A stretch of 64,000 nucleotides of DNA from Boletus sp. NGJ (taxonomy: Eukaryota; Basidiomycota; Agaricomycetes; Boletales; Boletaceae). This document shows, one piece after another, positions 33,502 to 45,103 of this stretch (positions within the stretch are counted from its first letter, which is position 1; each line of letters begins with the position of its first letter). Both the position numbers and the translations under genes were made by a program. Below the pieces are notes generated by a model. That model saw only the letters and a list, made by a program, of their open reading frames with translations, was not told the DNA's origin and did no database searches. The stretch is taken from the NCBI GenBank assembly GCA_019096195.1, contig JAGTXK010000031.1, positions 1 to 64,000 of the forward strand, given 5' to 3'.

Positions 33502-34677
33502 TTATTTTTTTGCCTCCAAGGTGAAGACCTCCGGTTTGGTTTCCGGAGTTATGGTCATGCCACGACCCTTGGATGCGCTGGAGGTCGACTTCAGACAGTC
33601 CTTTGCCATGTGACTGGCTTGGCCACAGAACATGCAGAGCTTGTTGTTGAACCTGCGCTTTCTCTCATCTGCAGTGAGCTTGCCATCTTTCCCTAATTTG
33701 GACAACAAGTCCAGCTTTGAATGGGTGGAGGTGGTAGCTCCTTTGCCTTTGGAGTCCTTGGAGTCCTTGGTGCTACCGGAGGGGCACAGAGAGGATGATG
33801 TGGCGGGGGTGGATGGTTTTGGAGCAGAGAATGGGGTCAACGCTTTAATCTGCCTGCTGACTTCTGACTTGCACTCCCAATAGCATGCATCAATAGTGTG
33901 TGCGAGGCTTCAGAGTTCAGAGAGTGTTGGGGGTTTTCCAACCCGCAATATCTCATCCTTGATGCGGTCCGGCAGACCATTGTAGAAGTGGTGTCAGAGG
34001 GCACCTTCTCCGTAACCACAGACTTGCAAAGTGATCCAGTTGAACTCGACCACATACTTGTTGATGTATTGAGTATCCTTCATCGACAAGTGGGTGAGCT
34101 GGTGCTCTGCATCTCCGACGGGGTCATGTGGACCGAAGTTGGTCTAGAGTTCTAGAATGAACTCTTTGAAGTTGTCCATCCAGAGTGGACAGAAAGTGGG
34201 ATCTTCCATCTGGAGGAGGTCCGGTTCAAACCACTCCAGAGCCATGCCCTTTAGGTAGGACTGCGCAAAGGTGACTTTGGCACGGTCTGTCCTGAAAGCC
34301 TTCAGATGGTCTTGGAAGTTGAGTTCACACTGAACTAGGAAGACCTGGAGTTTGCAGGGCTCAGTCCCGTCAAACTGGTCCAGTTCCTGGATCTTAGTGC
34401 ATGGGGTGTGGTTGAAGGGATGACACGTGGAGCGAGCAAGGCCTTTGATGGCATCAGTGAGCAGTGCGAGAGTGTCTTGCAGGATGTGCTTGCTGTTGGA
34501 GTTAGAGGGAGCATTATCATTGGGGAAGTCAGGATCATCATCTGATGGGTCATCTCCAGGGAAGTCCAGGATGTCGTCGTTTGGGAAGAGGGCAGCCTGC
34601 ACTCTTTGATTTGAGTGCCAGCTTGAGAGCTGGGAGGTGGTGGAGTTATCATCAGTAGGTAGCTCGACAATGCACAC
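33502..34677 (-). pseudogene. Element E Gag
   Basis: 34144-34677 gives the N-terminal and capsid-like part (acidic LDFPGDDPSDDDPDFP, then TKIQELDQFDGTEPCKLQVF, AQSYLKGMALEWFEPDL). 33502-33840 gives the nucleocapsid end with a CCHC knuckle CMFCGQASHMAKDC. The 33840-34144 stretch links them. Fossil with several breaks. Confidence 0.85.
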
Positions 34678-34917
34678 TCCTGGAGTCTCCTACTCTAGGA
34701 GAGGTCGCGACTGTGAGGCAAAGGTGGGGGTTTGTCAAGCAGAGAAGCTTCGGAACTGGTCGACAAGTTCTGGGCCTCACCGACTGCTACTGAATGTACT
34801 CAACAGGTTGTAATGTGGAGATGTGGAGGGGTTTACGCCGATGGCACGAGTCTGGGATCTAGTGGTGCATATAGCTATAATGTAAGAGACTCGTTGCAAG
34901 TGGGAGTTCAAATATAC

Positions 34918-35505
34918 TGTTAAGAACAGACAACTCCGATGCAACTCCAAAGGACCAGAGTTACTTGAGGGTGTCAGGACTTGGCTTCACCTTATGTGGT
35001 GTGCCCTCGCTCAAGTCCGATGTCCTGGATTTTGAGGACGTAGTAAGATCAAAGGTTTTAGACTCAATGTGGTTGAATGTCAAGTCAAGCAGAGGATCGG
35101 AGTGAGTTGTCAAGACTTGGACAGAGGACAGGAGTGGTGTTCAGAGTTGATATTCGAACTAACTTTACAAGAGTAGTAGTGAAGGTTTATATACAATCAG
35201 AAACAAGATTACTAACGGAGTTTGTAAGGTATAATGAGTAAGTAGTAGCTGAGTAATTAGGAATAGAGATGGGACCTCACTGGAGCGGTGCTCCTAAGTG
35301 AGACAGACACTGGATCAGAGACAGCTATGAAGCGGGACTAAGACAGATGAGTAGGACATAGCTTTATGTACGAATGAGGAAGTAGGAATACTATATGGGG
35401 TGAGTTACAAGTCCGAGGGTATGAGAGCATACACCAAGGGGGAACGCACCTGAGTTATGGACGGAGGTCCAGAGTTGGACTTGTCGAGTTGCACAGGATA
35501 TGACA
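34918..35505 (-). repeat. 5' LTR of element E
   Basis: 588 bp, TGTTAAGAACAG...GATATGACA. It carries about 20 bp near 35450 that the 3' LTR lacks. Internal sequence begins at 34917 going down. Confidence 0.93.
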
Positions 35506-36223
35506 GTAAATGATATCATCTATTCCTTTCAGAAGCAGACTATGGAAGACCAATTTATGCTGGATGGTTTCAGTACCATTATCAACACTCTTGGCATCTA
35601 TGTCAAGCCATATCTCACTCAGATTGTCTCTATGATTTTCTGACATCTTAACAACAAAAGCGCTAAAGTCTGTCAGCAAGTAGCCAATTTGACTACATAA
35701 CTTGCATGATCATCAAGCAATGTGATGAAGACCAGCTTTTAAGCAAGCTCAGTCTTATCTTGTTTGGGCAGCTGGGCAAAGAATACCCTGACACATTTGG
35801 TAGTATCATCACTGCTAAGGGTGTGATCACTAATGTCATTGATATGACCCAGATGAACCCCCTGGTCAAAGATCTATATATGTATTCAAATGCATCATCT
35901 GATATTCCATAGCTGATCTTATCCTGTACAGTACCCTGAATGATGCCAATTCTCCATAACTAACATAAAAAGGTGCAAGAAGTATTGATCAACTTGATTG
36001 GTTGTATTGTTTGTCTTCCTGTTGATATCTCAGTGTTGATGAATATTTTCAGCTGATTGTGGGGCTGAATTCATCCTAGCATAAGAGTGGATGCATATTT
36101 GCTTCAAGCATCTGGACCTCTTAAAGGCACATAATTTAAAGAAGGATATTTGACAATAAGCCATTGTCAACTTGTTTAGTTACATTGTGAATAGTTTGGT
36201 CCTCAAGATGTCCTTTTGGTTCT

Positions 36224-37198
36224 TGAAAGAAACAACCAACAAAGGAAGGATGAAGTCTATACCTAATATCTCAAGCAATGCTAACTAAAGCAATATGCAG
36301 GAGAGTGAGAGGCAATATTAAGACTAAGTGAAACATGGTACTCTACTGGCTACTTATATACTACTGGCAGTGGTGCACAGACTGTGCTATGCTATGATAT
36401 CATAGGTACTGGGTATGACATCACAGGAATGAGGGAATGTTAGTGTCCAATAGCAAAAGAGACAAAAGCAGGAATGAGATGTGTGTGGTATGCGCATGTA
36501 AGTGAAAGGTAGTCCATGGCATTCTGGAACATGGCTATGTTGTGATATATCAAAGGAATCAATAGATAGTAATGCATAGATGAAATGAAAGAAGAAATGA
36601 AAAGGTAACACTTAAGGCATTGCATAGGTTGATTGTTGGATCTGGTATTGAGATGGATCGGATCTTGTCTAGTATCTATGGTGGATCTGATAAATAGCCT
36701 TGTGACAGTATCATGGGATAGCATTGATGATCTATGATATGGGCCAAGGATTGGGAATCGAAAGGAGGGTCACTATGAAGCAAGTCCTATCAGTTGGGAA
36801 TCTGGAGGTGAGCTTCTGATTAGTAACCTTTTGTGGATACCAAGCACTGCATCAGGTATATCCATGGGGGGTGTAGTGTACCGAGTACTGCATCAGGTAC
36901 AATCTACGGGATGGTATAGTTTAGAGGCATGTGGGCCTGTACTTGTGGTGGTGAACACTGTGGTTAGCTGTGAGGCTACTTGGTATTGTATGGGGTAGCA
37001 GATACGATGAGGGTACAACTAGTGGAAGTGTATGTAGGTATGAGTGATGGTGTGATGTATCATATGGTGAAGGATATGATGAGGAACTACTCTAGATGTA
37101 TGCAAGGTAAGGCAAGGATGGAGTTTGGTGAATGGTAGGTAGTGCAAGAGTGTAGAGAGGGTAGCGATAAATAATAGATATCACATGTGAACATTTCA
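36224..37198 (-). mobile_element. Solo LTR, family A (copy A3), in SF3B1 remnant
   Basis: 975 bp, TGAAAGAAACAACC...GTGAACATTTCA on the plus strand, with perfect flanks GTTCT (36219-36223, 37199-37203). Inverted relative to A1 and A2. CpG-poor, hence old. Confidence 0.95.
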
Positions 37199-37680
37199 GT
37201 TCTCTTCACCAATTTATATGTACAAGAACATCAAAGTTGTGTCTGTAGTACCATTACAATCACCATTATAGCCAAGACTTACAAACGTAAGTGATTCGAC
37301 CTCTTGATGGTTTATAAGCTGATGTTGCTTTCTAGCTTTTATGTGTATCCCTGCAATCCTTAATGAGTACTGTACTGATGTATGGACTGGCTATCTCAAA
37401 ACATTTAAATTGACCTTTCAATTGTGTTCAAATATGTTGGCCCACAATTTGCCTACTACATCAACTTGGTAGTTACCATGCTCAAAAACACACTCATAGA
37501 CTGTGACTTCATCTGCCATCAAATGGCAAGTGTTATTGTAAAGCATTTGGCACTTGGCATAGTGGGTTGTAGCCTCATTGATGATGAATATTGTATTCAT
37601 GTATTACCATTATCATGTTGGGTAATCACTAGAATGACTAATAATGCCATCTTAAATGCAGCTAAATTTGCTGAGCTTTA

Positions 37681-37876
37681 AATTTTTTTCTCATTTAAAT
37701 TTTAAAGTTTCTATTGGTCTCTGGCTCTCCCCCCCTCTGAATCCCTCTGATCTCACTCAGCACTCCTTGAACTAGGTTGCCCATCATCCACACTGCACAC
37801 AGATTCTTTGGTGCATCTCCCATTAAAGAAATACCATGTCATCAAGGTCTAGATACAATATGTCTCTTCCTCCCAG
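37681..37876. other. Unassigned stretch right of SF3B1 remnant
   Basis: A plus-strand frame reads FFGASPIKEIPCHQGLDTIC just before the inverted-end element. It looks coding but I do not recognise it, and it is not an obvious part of SF3B1. Confidence 0.3.
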
Positions 37877-38629
37877 CATCAGTAAATACAGAATTTCATC
37901 ATAGCGCTCATAGTGCCATAGTAGTTTCATAGTAGTCATAGTAGTTTCATAGATAACTCATAGTGTCCATAGTGTTCATAGTGTCATAGTATTGAAAGTG
38001 TATTCATAGTATCCATAGTATACTGTATTCTCAAAAGTGTAGTCAAATGTTGTACAAAAAGTGTAGGAAAGAGTGTAGTATAGTGTAACAAAAATGCGCA
38101 CCAAATGTAGCAAAAGTGTAGCAAATAAAGTGTAGTAAAAAAAAGCAAACAAAAGTGTAGCAGAATGTAGTACAGTGCAGCAAACAAAGTGTACCAAAAG
38201 TGTATCAAAAACATGCACCAAAGTGTAGTAAAAGTTATATAAACAAGCCAGACTTCAAAAATTTTCCTATACCCTCTTGTTTCTCAATTTTATCCTTCTC
38301 TACTTATTACATGAAGTCAACACTTCACTTTGTAAATCATTAGGATTAGGATATTGAGATTGGGATTGGGATTGGGACTGGCACTGGGATTAGAATTAGG
38401 ATTAGGATTGCTAAGCCACTATGACCACTATGGAAGTACTACTGTATGAGAACACTATGAGACACTATGAGAATACTATGACAGACTGTGGCCACACTAC
38501 TATATGAACAGACTAAGAGACACTGTCATAGTACTATCAAACCACTATCCAGTTGAACCCTCACTATGAGCACTATGTCACTGTCTAGTACTATCCAGCA
38601 TGAGACAGTTTGTCCTGTTTTTACTGATG
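37877..38629. mobile_element. Short element with inverted ends, copy 1 (MITE-like)
   Basis: 753 bp beginning CATCAGTAAATACAG and ending CTGTTTTTACTGATG, a 15-bp inverted pair with one mismatch. The interior is low-complexity: CATAGTAGT-type repeats on the left, TAGCAAAAGTGTAG-type repeats in the middle, degenerate TTAGGA/TTGGGA units (about 38338-38412), then ACTATGAGAA-type repeats on the right. No convincing target duplication (AG/TG). Copy 2 is at 55867. The open frames inside are by-products of the simple repeats. Confidence 0.82.
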
Positions 38630-39155
38630 TGAATGACAATGCCAATTGTATATAATTTAGAACTCCTCCCATGGCAATGCATTATCATGCACTAGGTGAA
38701 AACACCCCATTACAATTACATACAATGGTGTTTAATGGTGCCTAGATTTTTCCAACAGTCTGACATGGTAGGTCATGTGGTATGGCATATCCTTGGTAAC
38801 GATAAGGTGAGGTGGTCTCAGATGGACAATCTGCACTAGCATCCTTGCACCTGGTTCATTTCTCACAGCAATGCTGCAAATCCAGCTTTCAAATATGTGC
38901 GGGGACACACACATCAATATTGTGTCTAAGCACAATGGACCCTCGAGTGTCGAGTACAAGCACCACATACTTTGCACAATCACATCCTATGTGTGTACTG
39001 TATATATGGGGTGTCACATTCAGGGTGGATGGATAGAGGTAGAATACAAGCAGGGATATGTAGATGTATAATAGTGTGCATTGTAGACAGACAGTGAGTA
39101 AAGTAATGAGCTAGCAGGACAGCGAAAGACAGCGAAACGAGGATATAAGATGTAA
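38630..39155. other. Unassigned stretch between MITE-like element and CHAT gene
   Basis: A minus-strand ORF at 38732-38983 (83 codons, with DMPYHMTYHVRLLEKS) may be a decayed gene piece. I recognise no family. No repeat was seen. Confidence 0.3.
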
Positions 39156-41488
39156 CTAGGCACCGAGATGTACATACAAGATCTGTTGATCAAATGGTAC
39201 ATCCGCTAATTTTTTCATCATCATTGTCCTATTTAGCGCCAATGCTGCATGGGTATAATCCAGATGACCATGCTCGTCTATCATGTTGTCGTAGAACACT
39301 GATGTGATCTTGTTTGTCTGGGCATTGTCCACTGCCCACATTGTTCCAATCACAGAACAGAACCCGGCAAACTGCATTGCTGATGCGAGATGCATCACCT
39401 TGTCTAGACTGTTCTTATCCCCGACAGTCGTATGACATGCCGAGAGATATGCAAACTTGGGGTTCTCTAGTTCACACCGACTGATCCGTTCAATCGTGAA
39501 GTGTCCATCATGGAGAGCGAACATGGATTTGAATGGCTAGTTGCGATTTGGGATACCATGACACACAAGGTGTACCCATTCGTTCTTCCCAAGTTCCTCT
39601 GTGACCCAGGCGACGCAGGACTCTTAACCCTCAATGTGCGTGATTGTGGCGAGCCCATTGACGCACTGCTCAATGCTGGCCAGTTCGGCGCCGACCAAAA
39701 CAAGTTCATTCTGGCCCATGGCTTTCGCTTGACCTATACCAATGAAGAGTTTCCTACTGGATGCAGAATGTGTGGGAGCATGACGTCTAGCACGAATGAG
39801 GGTATGAGGGTTGGGGTATAAGATGAAATGTAGAGATTGGCGAGGTTCCGTTGGCCCTTCCTATGTGGACCGGTGGCATGGAGGGGAAGAAGAGTGAACT
39901 TGGCAGTGGGGCACCACCAGATGTGTGATTGAGGTGGAAGTACTGTCAGAAGGAAGTTCACAATTGATGAAACAACATCATGCCAGAGTTCCTGTAGAAA
40001 GATGCCGAGATCTCTTGTCATATCCATCAACTTTGCATGCACAGTCAACGTACCAAGCTTTGATGACAGTTCTTGGACACCTTCCTTTGTGATTGATAAT
40101 GGAATGTGGACAGGATTTGGTTGTTCAACTAGGACGATGAGTGCATCACAGCCATACTCGCTCGCATTCACAATGATGACAGGGCCCTCACAGGCTGCCT
40201 GTTGGAGATTGCGGAAGAGTGGGGGGAGAAGGAAACGGGAGAGACCAGGCAACTTACGGATTCTGTCGACGAGTGTTTGCAATTCAATGTTGAGATGGCA
40301 CACCCGGTCATGCTGATCTGCATCAGGTGAATCAAGGGCATTTTGAATGAGCAAGGTCTGCTGTGTGAACTCGTTTGCCAACATCTTTCCTCGCGGGTCA
40401 GATGTAATGACATCATCAAGTGGGGAACGGAGGCAGGTGAGCTGGCTCCAAAAGACACCCTGACCTTGTTCTAGAAGCACCACTGCATCTCTGGGAGAGT
40501 GATTGCAAAGACACACTGAGAATGTGTCGACTGCAAGCGACGATGTGATGTCCCTCAGAACAGTGTGGTGCTGAGGTAAAGGTGGCAGAGTGGCGACATG
40601 ATGAATGAGTAAGCAAAGAGATGTTTGATAAGCTAGGAGGATGGTGGGATGGTGGAAATGTTCGGCTACACGGATCCATGATCTAGCGGCAGACAGATCG
40701 GTGGAAGACATCATCAAAGGTAGATGTGCCAGCTGAGCATAGAGATTGAATAGCTCCTCCTTATCCTTTAACTGACTCGATCTCGTGAACCGAGTGCACA
40801 GGTTGTCTGCGAGGTTGTTCAAAGACGTTGACCAATCTGGGTGCCCCAGTGGGCGAAGCACCAGTGCGTCTCGGTCGAGGACAATTGCCTCGTTGAGGTC
40901 CTCTATTGCCCCGAGCTGCTTGTACCAATTGGAGAGACCAACTGTGAGGCTGTTCAAAGACATTGGCCGATCTGGGTGCCCCAGTGGGCGAAGCACCAAT
41001 GCGCCTCGGTTGAGGACAATTGCCTTGTTGAGGTCCATCATCACCCTGAGCTGGTCATAACGATCGCTTAGGTGAATTCCGAGCAGATCCAAGGAGAGAT
41101 GTCACTTGGGATGACTGGGTGGGCAAAGTTCTAGTACTTCGTGATCGAGGACAATCACCTCATCAATATAATTGGTCCCACCTCCTTGCCCAAACTTGGC
41201 AGCGAGGGAATTTGCCCGTGAATGCAACCGAACAACTAGCAGGTATGTTATTTCACTGCTGTCCGCACAGGTAGAAAGAGCCAAGTACCTTTGTAAGTCA
41301 TTAGAGCTGACCGAATATAACTGAACATGGTGGTTTGGGAAAACACTGGGATGTTGTGTGAGTGGGCCAGGTCCAAAAAGGCAACGATGCACAGGTTCTT
41401 TGTCGGGCGAATCCGGCTCTCTAACGGCCGACTGCATCCTCTGAATGAACCACTTGTTCACTCTATGGAAACCTCCTTGCAGTCTCAT
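39156..41488 (-). pseudogene. Decayed TPR-CHAT protein gene
   Basis: The minus strand encodes a fungal TPR-CHAT protein. An N-terminal part (41102-41488) is followed by TPR repeats with the mushroom signature LRPLGHPDWSTSLNNLADNL (about 40800-41060), a helical linker, and a C-terminal CHAT (caspase-like) domain with HLVCHGIPN (catalytic His) and YLSACHTTVGD (catalytic Cys), ending DQQILYVHLGA. CHAT peptidases with TPR/NLR partners act in bacterial and probably fungal stress or self-recognition systems. Breaks: TGA at 41102-41104 (minus), a frame change near 39730, TAA at 39624-39626 and TAG at 39537-39539 (minus). Three stops fit C-to-T changes or single substitutions. About 770 codons survive, close to usual length. 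Lightly decayed, so a recent loss. Confidence 0.85.
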
Positions 41489-42133
41489 CCTTATTCACCA
41501 CATTGGATTGCAGGATGTTGTGGATAAGTTTAGTGTCTGGGACGGGGTGTGTGGGAAAAGGTATGCACAACTAATATAGCATACCTGCCTTGAAAACGTA
41601 TACATCCCCATCCTTGACCGTCCATCGTCCCATCGTCCACATCATTGTTGGTCTGTCTCCATGACCTGGGTGATAGAAAGAGGGTTTGTATGTTGAGATG
41701 GACTGCATGGAGGACTGGAAGTAGGGGAGGATGTCCTGGGTGGTGGGAGTGTGAATAGGGTTCACCACGGGTGCAGGTTACACTGCGGTGTTCAGCCACA
41801 GGTTTGGCAGGTACAGGTGACGGTGTGGAATGTTGGCACCCATGCCAACACCAAGCACCGTACCTGCGGGTACAGTGTTTCCACGGGTGTGTAGCCCAAA
41901 ATAGAAGACTTGGTTTGGTGCTTCGTTGCGGATCGAAATGTGAGTATGAAGGTAAAGTGATTTGCACATTAAGATGGCAGAACTGCAATGATTCATGGCT
42001 TGCTTCACTGTGACCAGGTGCTAGTATGACAGCAGTGGAAGAGCTCACCCTTGGGATACAAAGGACAGGTGGGACAGCATAATGTCAGTCGACTCATCAA
42101 CTCATTTTTCATTGGTCTTACTCAGTGCCTTCC
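41489..42133. other. Left flank of hAT gene, probably including its 5' end
   Basis: 41780-41900 is GC-rich and full of inverted words (GTTGGCACCCATGCCAAC, CACGGGTG), similar to a stretch on the other side of the hAT gene (about 45190-45300: CCCATACCCTCCACGGGTATGG, GGTGTTGGCGGG). These look like hAT subterminal repeats, but I could not fix the terminal inverted repeats or the 8-bp duplication. The minus-strand ORF here is most likely not a gene. Confidence 0.4.
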
Positions 42134-45103
42134 ATGCCGCCTCTGTCTTCTATTCATGTACCAGGTGCTGTGTCATGGTCTGCCAAGGCCATGCCAATAA
42201 GAAGCTCTGCACCAGCAACCGTTCTCACTAATGGCAAACGTGGCGTGACCATTGTCATCCCGCCAGTCAAAACAGCAGAGTCCTCCCAGTTGCAGTTGGC
42301 TAAGGACAATGCACAACAATCCACTGCTACCTCTTCTAGTTCTCCAATCACCCTTGACTCAGATACCAACGAGGTCACTGGCGGCAATGCTGACTTGGGA
42401 CCTGACACTGCTGGTCATGCCGCCACTGACATTGACTATGAAAATGACCTCAGTGAGTCCTTCAATGTTTCTGATATGTTTTTTGCTTATTAGTCATACC
42501 AGTCACTCTAAAAAAACAATGGCGCTCGCCATTATACTCATTTTTCAAGGTTGATGCTGTTACCATCCAGTTTGTCAATAGATGCCTAGTACACTTCTTT
42601 CCCTGTGGGGCGAAGAAGTGTAAAAGCCCAGTTGGCGGTGTTCGTCGATACCAGGACTCCAAGGATAAGTCATTGACAGCCAATCTGAGGTCTCACGCAA
42701 TCACATGTTTTGGTAAGGAGGCTGTTAACAGTGCGTGCGGTGGCAATGCTGTCAACAAACCCAGTGGTTCGATCCATGCAGCCTTTGCTCATCAGGGGCA
42801 GTGGCCTGTTAATCCTTCATACCATATGTACACCAACGACAAGGTGCGGTATGTACTCTCCACTGGCTGGTGGTAAAATTTAGTGCCTGATGGTGCAAAT
42901 ATAGGGCACAACTTGTGTGCTGGATTGCTGAGAACAACCGGCCCATCAATATCATCAATGATTGATTCCTTCGTGACCTACTGACTGCTGGGTGGCCAAA
43001 TCTGGTCCTACCTTCAGCCTTGACCATCTCTAGTGATTTACAAGCTTCCTTCCAGGCTTTCCAGCAGCAGATTGGTGAATTATTGCAGGTAGACAGGTTT
43101 GTTACATGATCCAATTGTATCTGATGGTCATTTAGGCTCATCCTGGGCGCCTTCACTTTACCATAGATGCCTGGACATCTCCAAATCACCGCATGTTTGT
43201 AGCCTGGACAGTGCACTTTGAACAAAAAGACAAGACATTGAGTTTCTTACTTGACGTCATTGAGCTCACAGAGGTAACAAGATGAGCTTTCACCATGACA
43301 GTTACTCAAGGATATTTATTTCCAGTCACATACAGGCATCACTATGGCAAGGGCCTTTCAGGACATGTTGGGGTGCTTTGGTGTCAACCAAAAAGTTTGT
43401 CATTCCAATCATAATCTCAATTAGTCTAATGATGGAGTAACAACTGTAGATCTTGGCTATCAATGTTGATAATGCATCTGCAAATGACACACAAGGGTCC
43501 AGGCTTGTGAAGTTGGATAACTCGTTTGAATTGACAGGTCGTGTTTGCTGTTTCAATCATACAATTCAGCTGGCAGTGAAAGCATTGCTCAAACCTTTTG
43601 ACGCACGTTTATCAGGTGATGATGACAATGATCTCAGTGATGACAACAGTGACTGTCCCTTACTTGATGACAATGATGACAATGAAGACCTTAAGTGTGA
43701 TGATGTCGTGATAGATGAATCCATTGATGACCCAGATGATGGAATAGATGAGCTCAAACAGTTGGAAGGTGCTGAAAAGAGACGCATAATTGTGGAGACA
43801 TCATCAGCTCGAGATGCCATCACAAAGGTTTGTCGTCACTGAGACTCTGGATTGTAATTGCTGAGGTAGCCAATGAAAGATCCAGCAACTCTCCTTTGCA
43901 CTTGTTCGCTCATCAACCAAGGGATTATCTGCATGGCAGAAACACTGTGAACATGCCAAGCTTAAGTGCAAGCTGGTTCCACGTGATGTCATTACACGTT
44001 GGAACTCAATCTATGATATGCTTCATTTCGTGTTGAAGTATTGCCAGGTTGTTGACCAGGTCATAGTCGATAAGAAGCTTCCACAGTTCCGCAAATATGA
44101 ACTTAATGATTTGGAGTGGAAGACAGTAGAGGATCTCGTTTCAGTGCTAGAGGTACACCCATAGTTTGCACAAATGTGGAGACTCAAACTTATGACTCAG
44201 ATTTTGTCTTCATTATCCAGCGATACAAGCAAGCAATTTTATTTTTCTCACAAGACTCCACATCTGTGGCAGCTGTGGTACCGGCCATGGACAAACTAGA
44301 CAGTCATCTAGATGCAAAAACCAAGGAGGAATTCAATCCAGTGATTCTTTCAGCAATGAAACTTGCTCGAAACAAGATGGACCGCTATTGGAAAGCCACA
44401 GACAATTCACACATCTATCGGATTGCCATTGGTATGCAGAAACAACTTTTTTGCTTTTGCAACTCATATTCTCTATCTAGTTCTCCACCTAGGCCTAAAG
44501 CTTGAGTATTTTCATGCACACAAATGGGAAGAGGAATGGGTCAAGATTGTAGAGAATTTAGTTCAGGAGGAGTGGATTGACCACTATCGCGACCAAGGAA
44601 AAGATGGGTCCACTAGAACCAGCTTCAGGATTAAAGTTCTTGAATCTGAGCGGTCCAAAGAGTTTGATGATTTTAGTGACATTTCTCTCGTGCAGATGGC
44701 CTGGATTGATGAGCTCGATGGGTACCTACAAAAGCCTATAGAATCTGTCAAAGATCCCCTTCAGTGGTGGGTCAATAACCAGTCGAGTTACCTAACTCTT
44801 TCTCGCATGGCACTGGACTACCTAAGTATTCCTGGTAAGCCTACTAGAGTCATTTCAAATTTTGGGCATTGATTGACGCTGTGACCCTGGGTTGCAACAG
44901 CGACTTCAACTGCTGTTGAGCAAGTATTTTCACAAGGTTGACAACTCCTCAGTTTTACATGCAATAGGCTATCAGGCCATTCAATCTGGGCTCTCCTATG
45001 CCTCGGCACTTGGAGCCGTCATGACCTCATCTCTCTGAATGACTTTACAACAGTCCTTCGTTGTGGTGCACATAAGAGAAAGCATGCCACTTCAACTGAT
45101 TGA
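42134..45103 (+). pseudogene. hAT-family transposase, ten exons, nearly whole
   Basis: Reading through nine short introns (42453-42493, 42849-42904, 43089-43135, 43274-43325, 43395-43449, 43828-43879, 44153-44220, 44432-44480, 44835-44900; all GT-AG, 41-68 bp) gives one hAT transposase. It has a BED-like zinc finger (FFPCGAKKCKSP ... LRSHAITCFG), first catalytic Asp in HFTIDAWTSPNHRMF, second in ILAINVDNASAND, RCCFNHTIQL-type block, an acidic insertion (DDNDDNEDLKCDD), RDVITRWNSIYDML, and the C-terminal dimerisation end TSTAVEQVFSQG with the catalytic Glu, finishing HATSTD. Two in-frame TGA codons (42963-42965, 44939-44941) sit where relatives have Arg, consistent with CGA-to-TGA. Intron borders are inferred from frame and family. 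Confidence 0.85.

Larger units (their letters stand above)
27170..35505 (-). mobile_element. Ty3/Gypsy chromodomain element E
   Basis: An 8.3-kb element (including a nested 1.1-kb LTR) inserted in the SF3B1 remnant with a perfect target duplication GTAAA (27165-27169, 35506-35510). LTRs are at 27170-27737 and 34918-35505, about 98% identical by eye apart from a 20-bp difference in length. In sense order: Gag, protease region, RT, RNase H, integrase, chromodomain, then an ORF on the opposite strand before the 3' LTR. It is broken by a solo A-family LTR in integrase and has a number of other breaks. One of the younger insertions here. Confidence 0.93.
25841..37680 (+). pseudogene. Decayed SF3B1 (splicing factor 3b subunit 1) gene, in pieces
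   Basis: HEAT-repeat sequence of SF3B1, the U2 snRNP protein that holds the branch-site helix, is readable in four pieces on the plus strand. 25841-26118: [18 protein letters not shown] and [15 protein letters not shown]. 26578-27169: LTALAKAAAPYDIESFDKML and FIIPLTDPEYASYYTEEV. 35511-36223: DIIYSFQKQTMED, LFGQLGKEYPDTFGSI and IKQCDEDQLL. 37204-37680: EHQSCVCSTITITIIAK and HQMASVIVKHLALGIVG. The N-terminal half and the last repeats are missing. Introns survive (36010-36053; 37287-37335), so it is not a processed copy. It has many stops and is split by an unknown insert, element E and a solo LTR. The pieces stay collinear with the normal protein, so it was one gene before the insertions. Confidence 0.88.

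Noticed and set aside
37976-38221. Minus-strand ORFs rich in Leu/Phe/Tyr, similar to ones at 56032-56454, that look like membrane proteins
   Set aside because: They are translations of simple repeats inside the MITE-like element; frames overlap and unit composition explains the pattern.
38338-38412. TTAGGA/TTGGGA array as an interstitial telomere
   Set aside because: Units are degenerate and the same tract recurs at the same place in the second copy of the element, so it is part of the element.
41530-42048. 172-codon minus-strand ORF next to the hAT gene
   Set aside because: His/Ser/Pro-rich composition, overlaps probable hAT subterminal repeats, no family resemblance.
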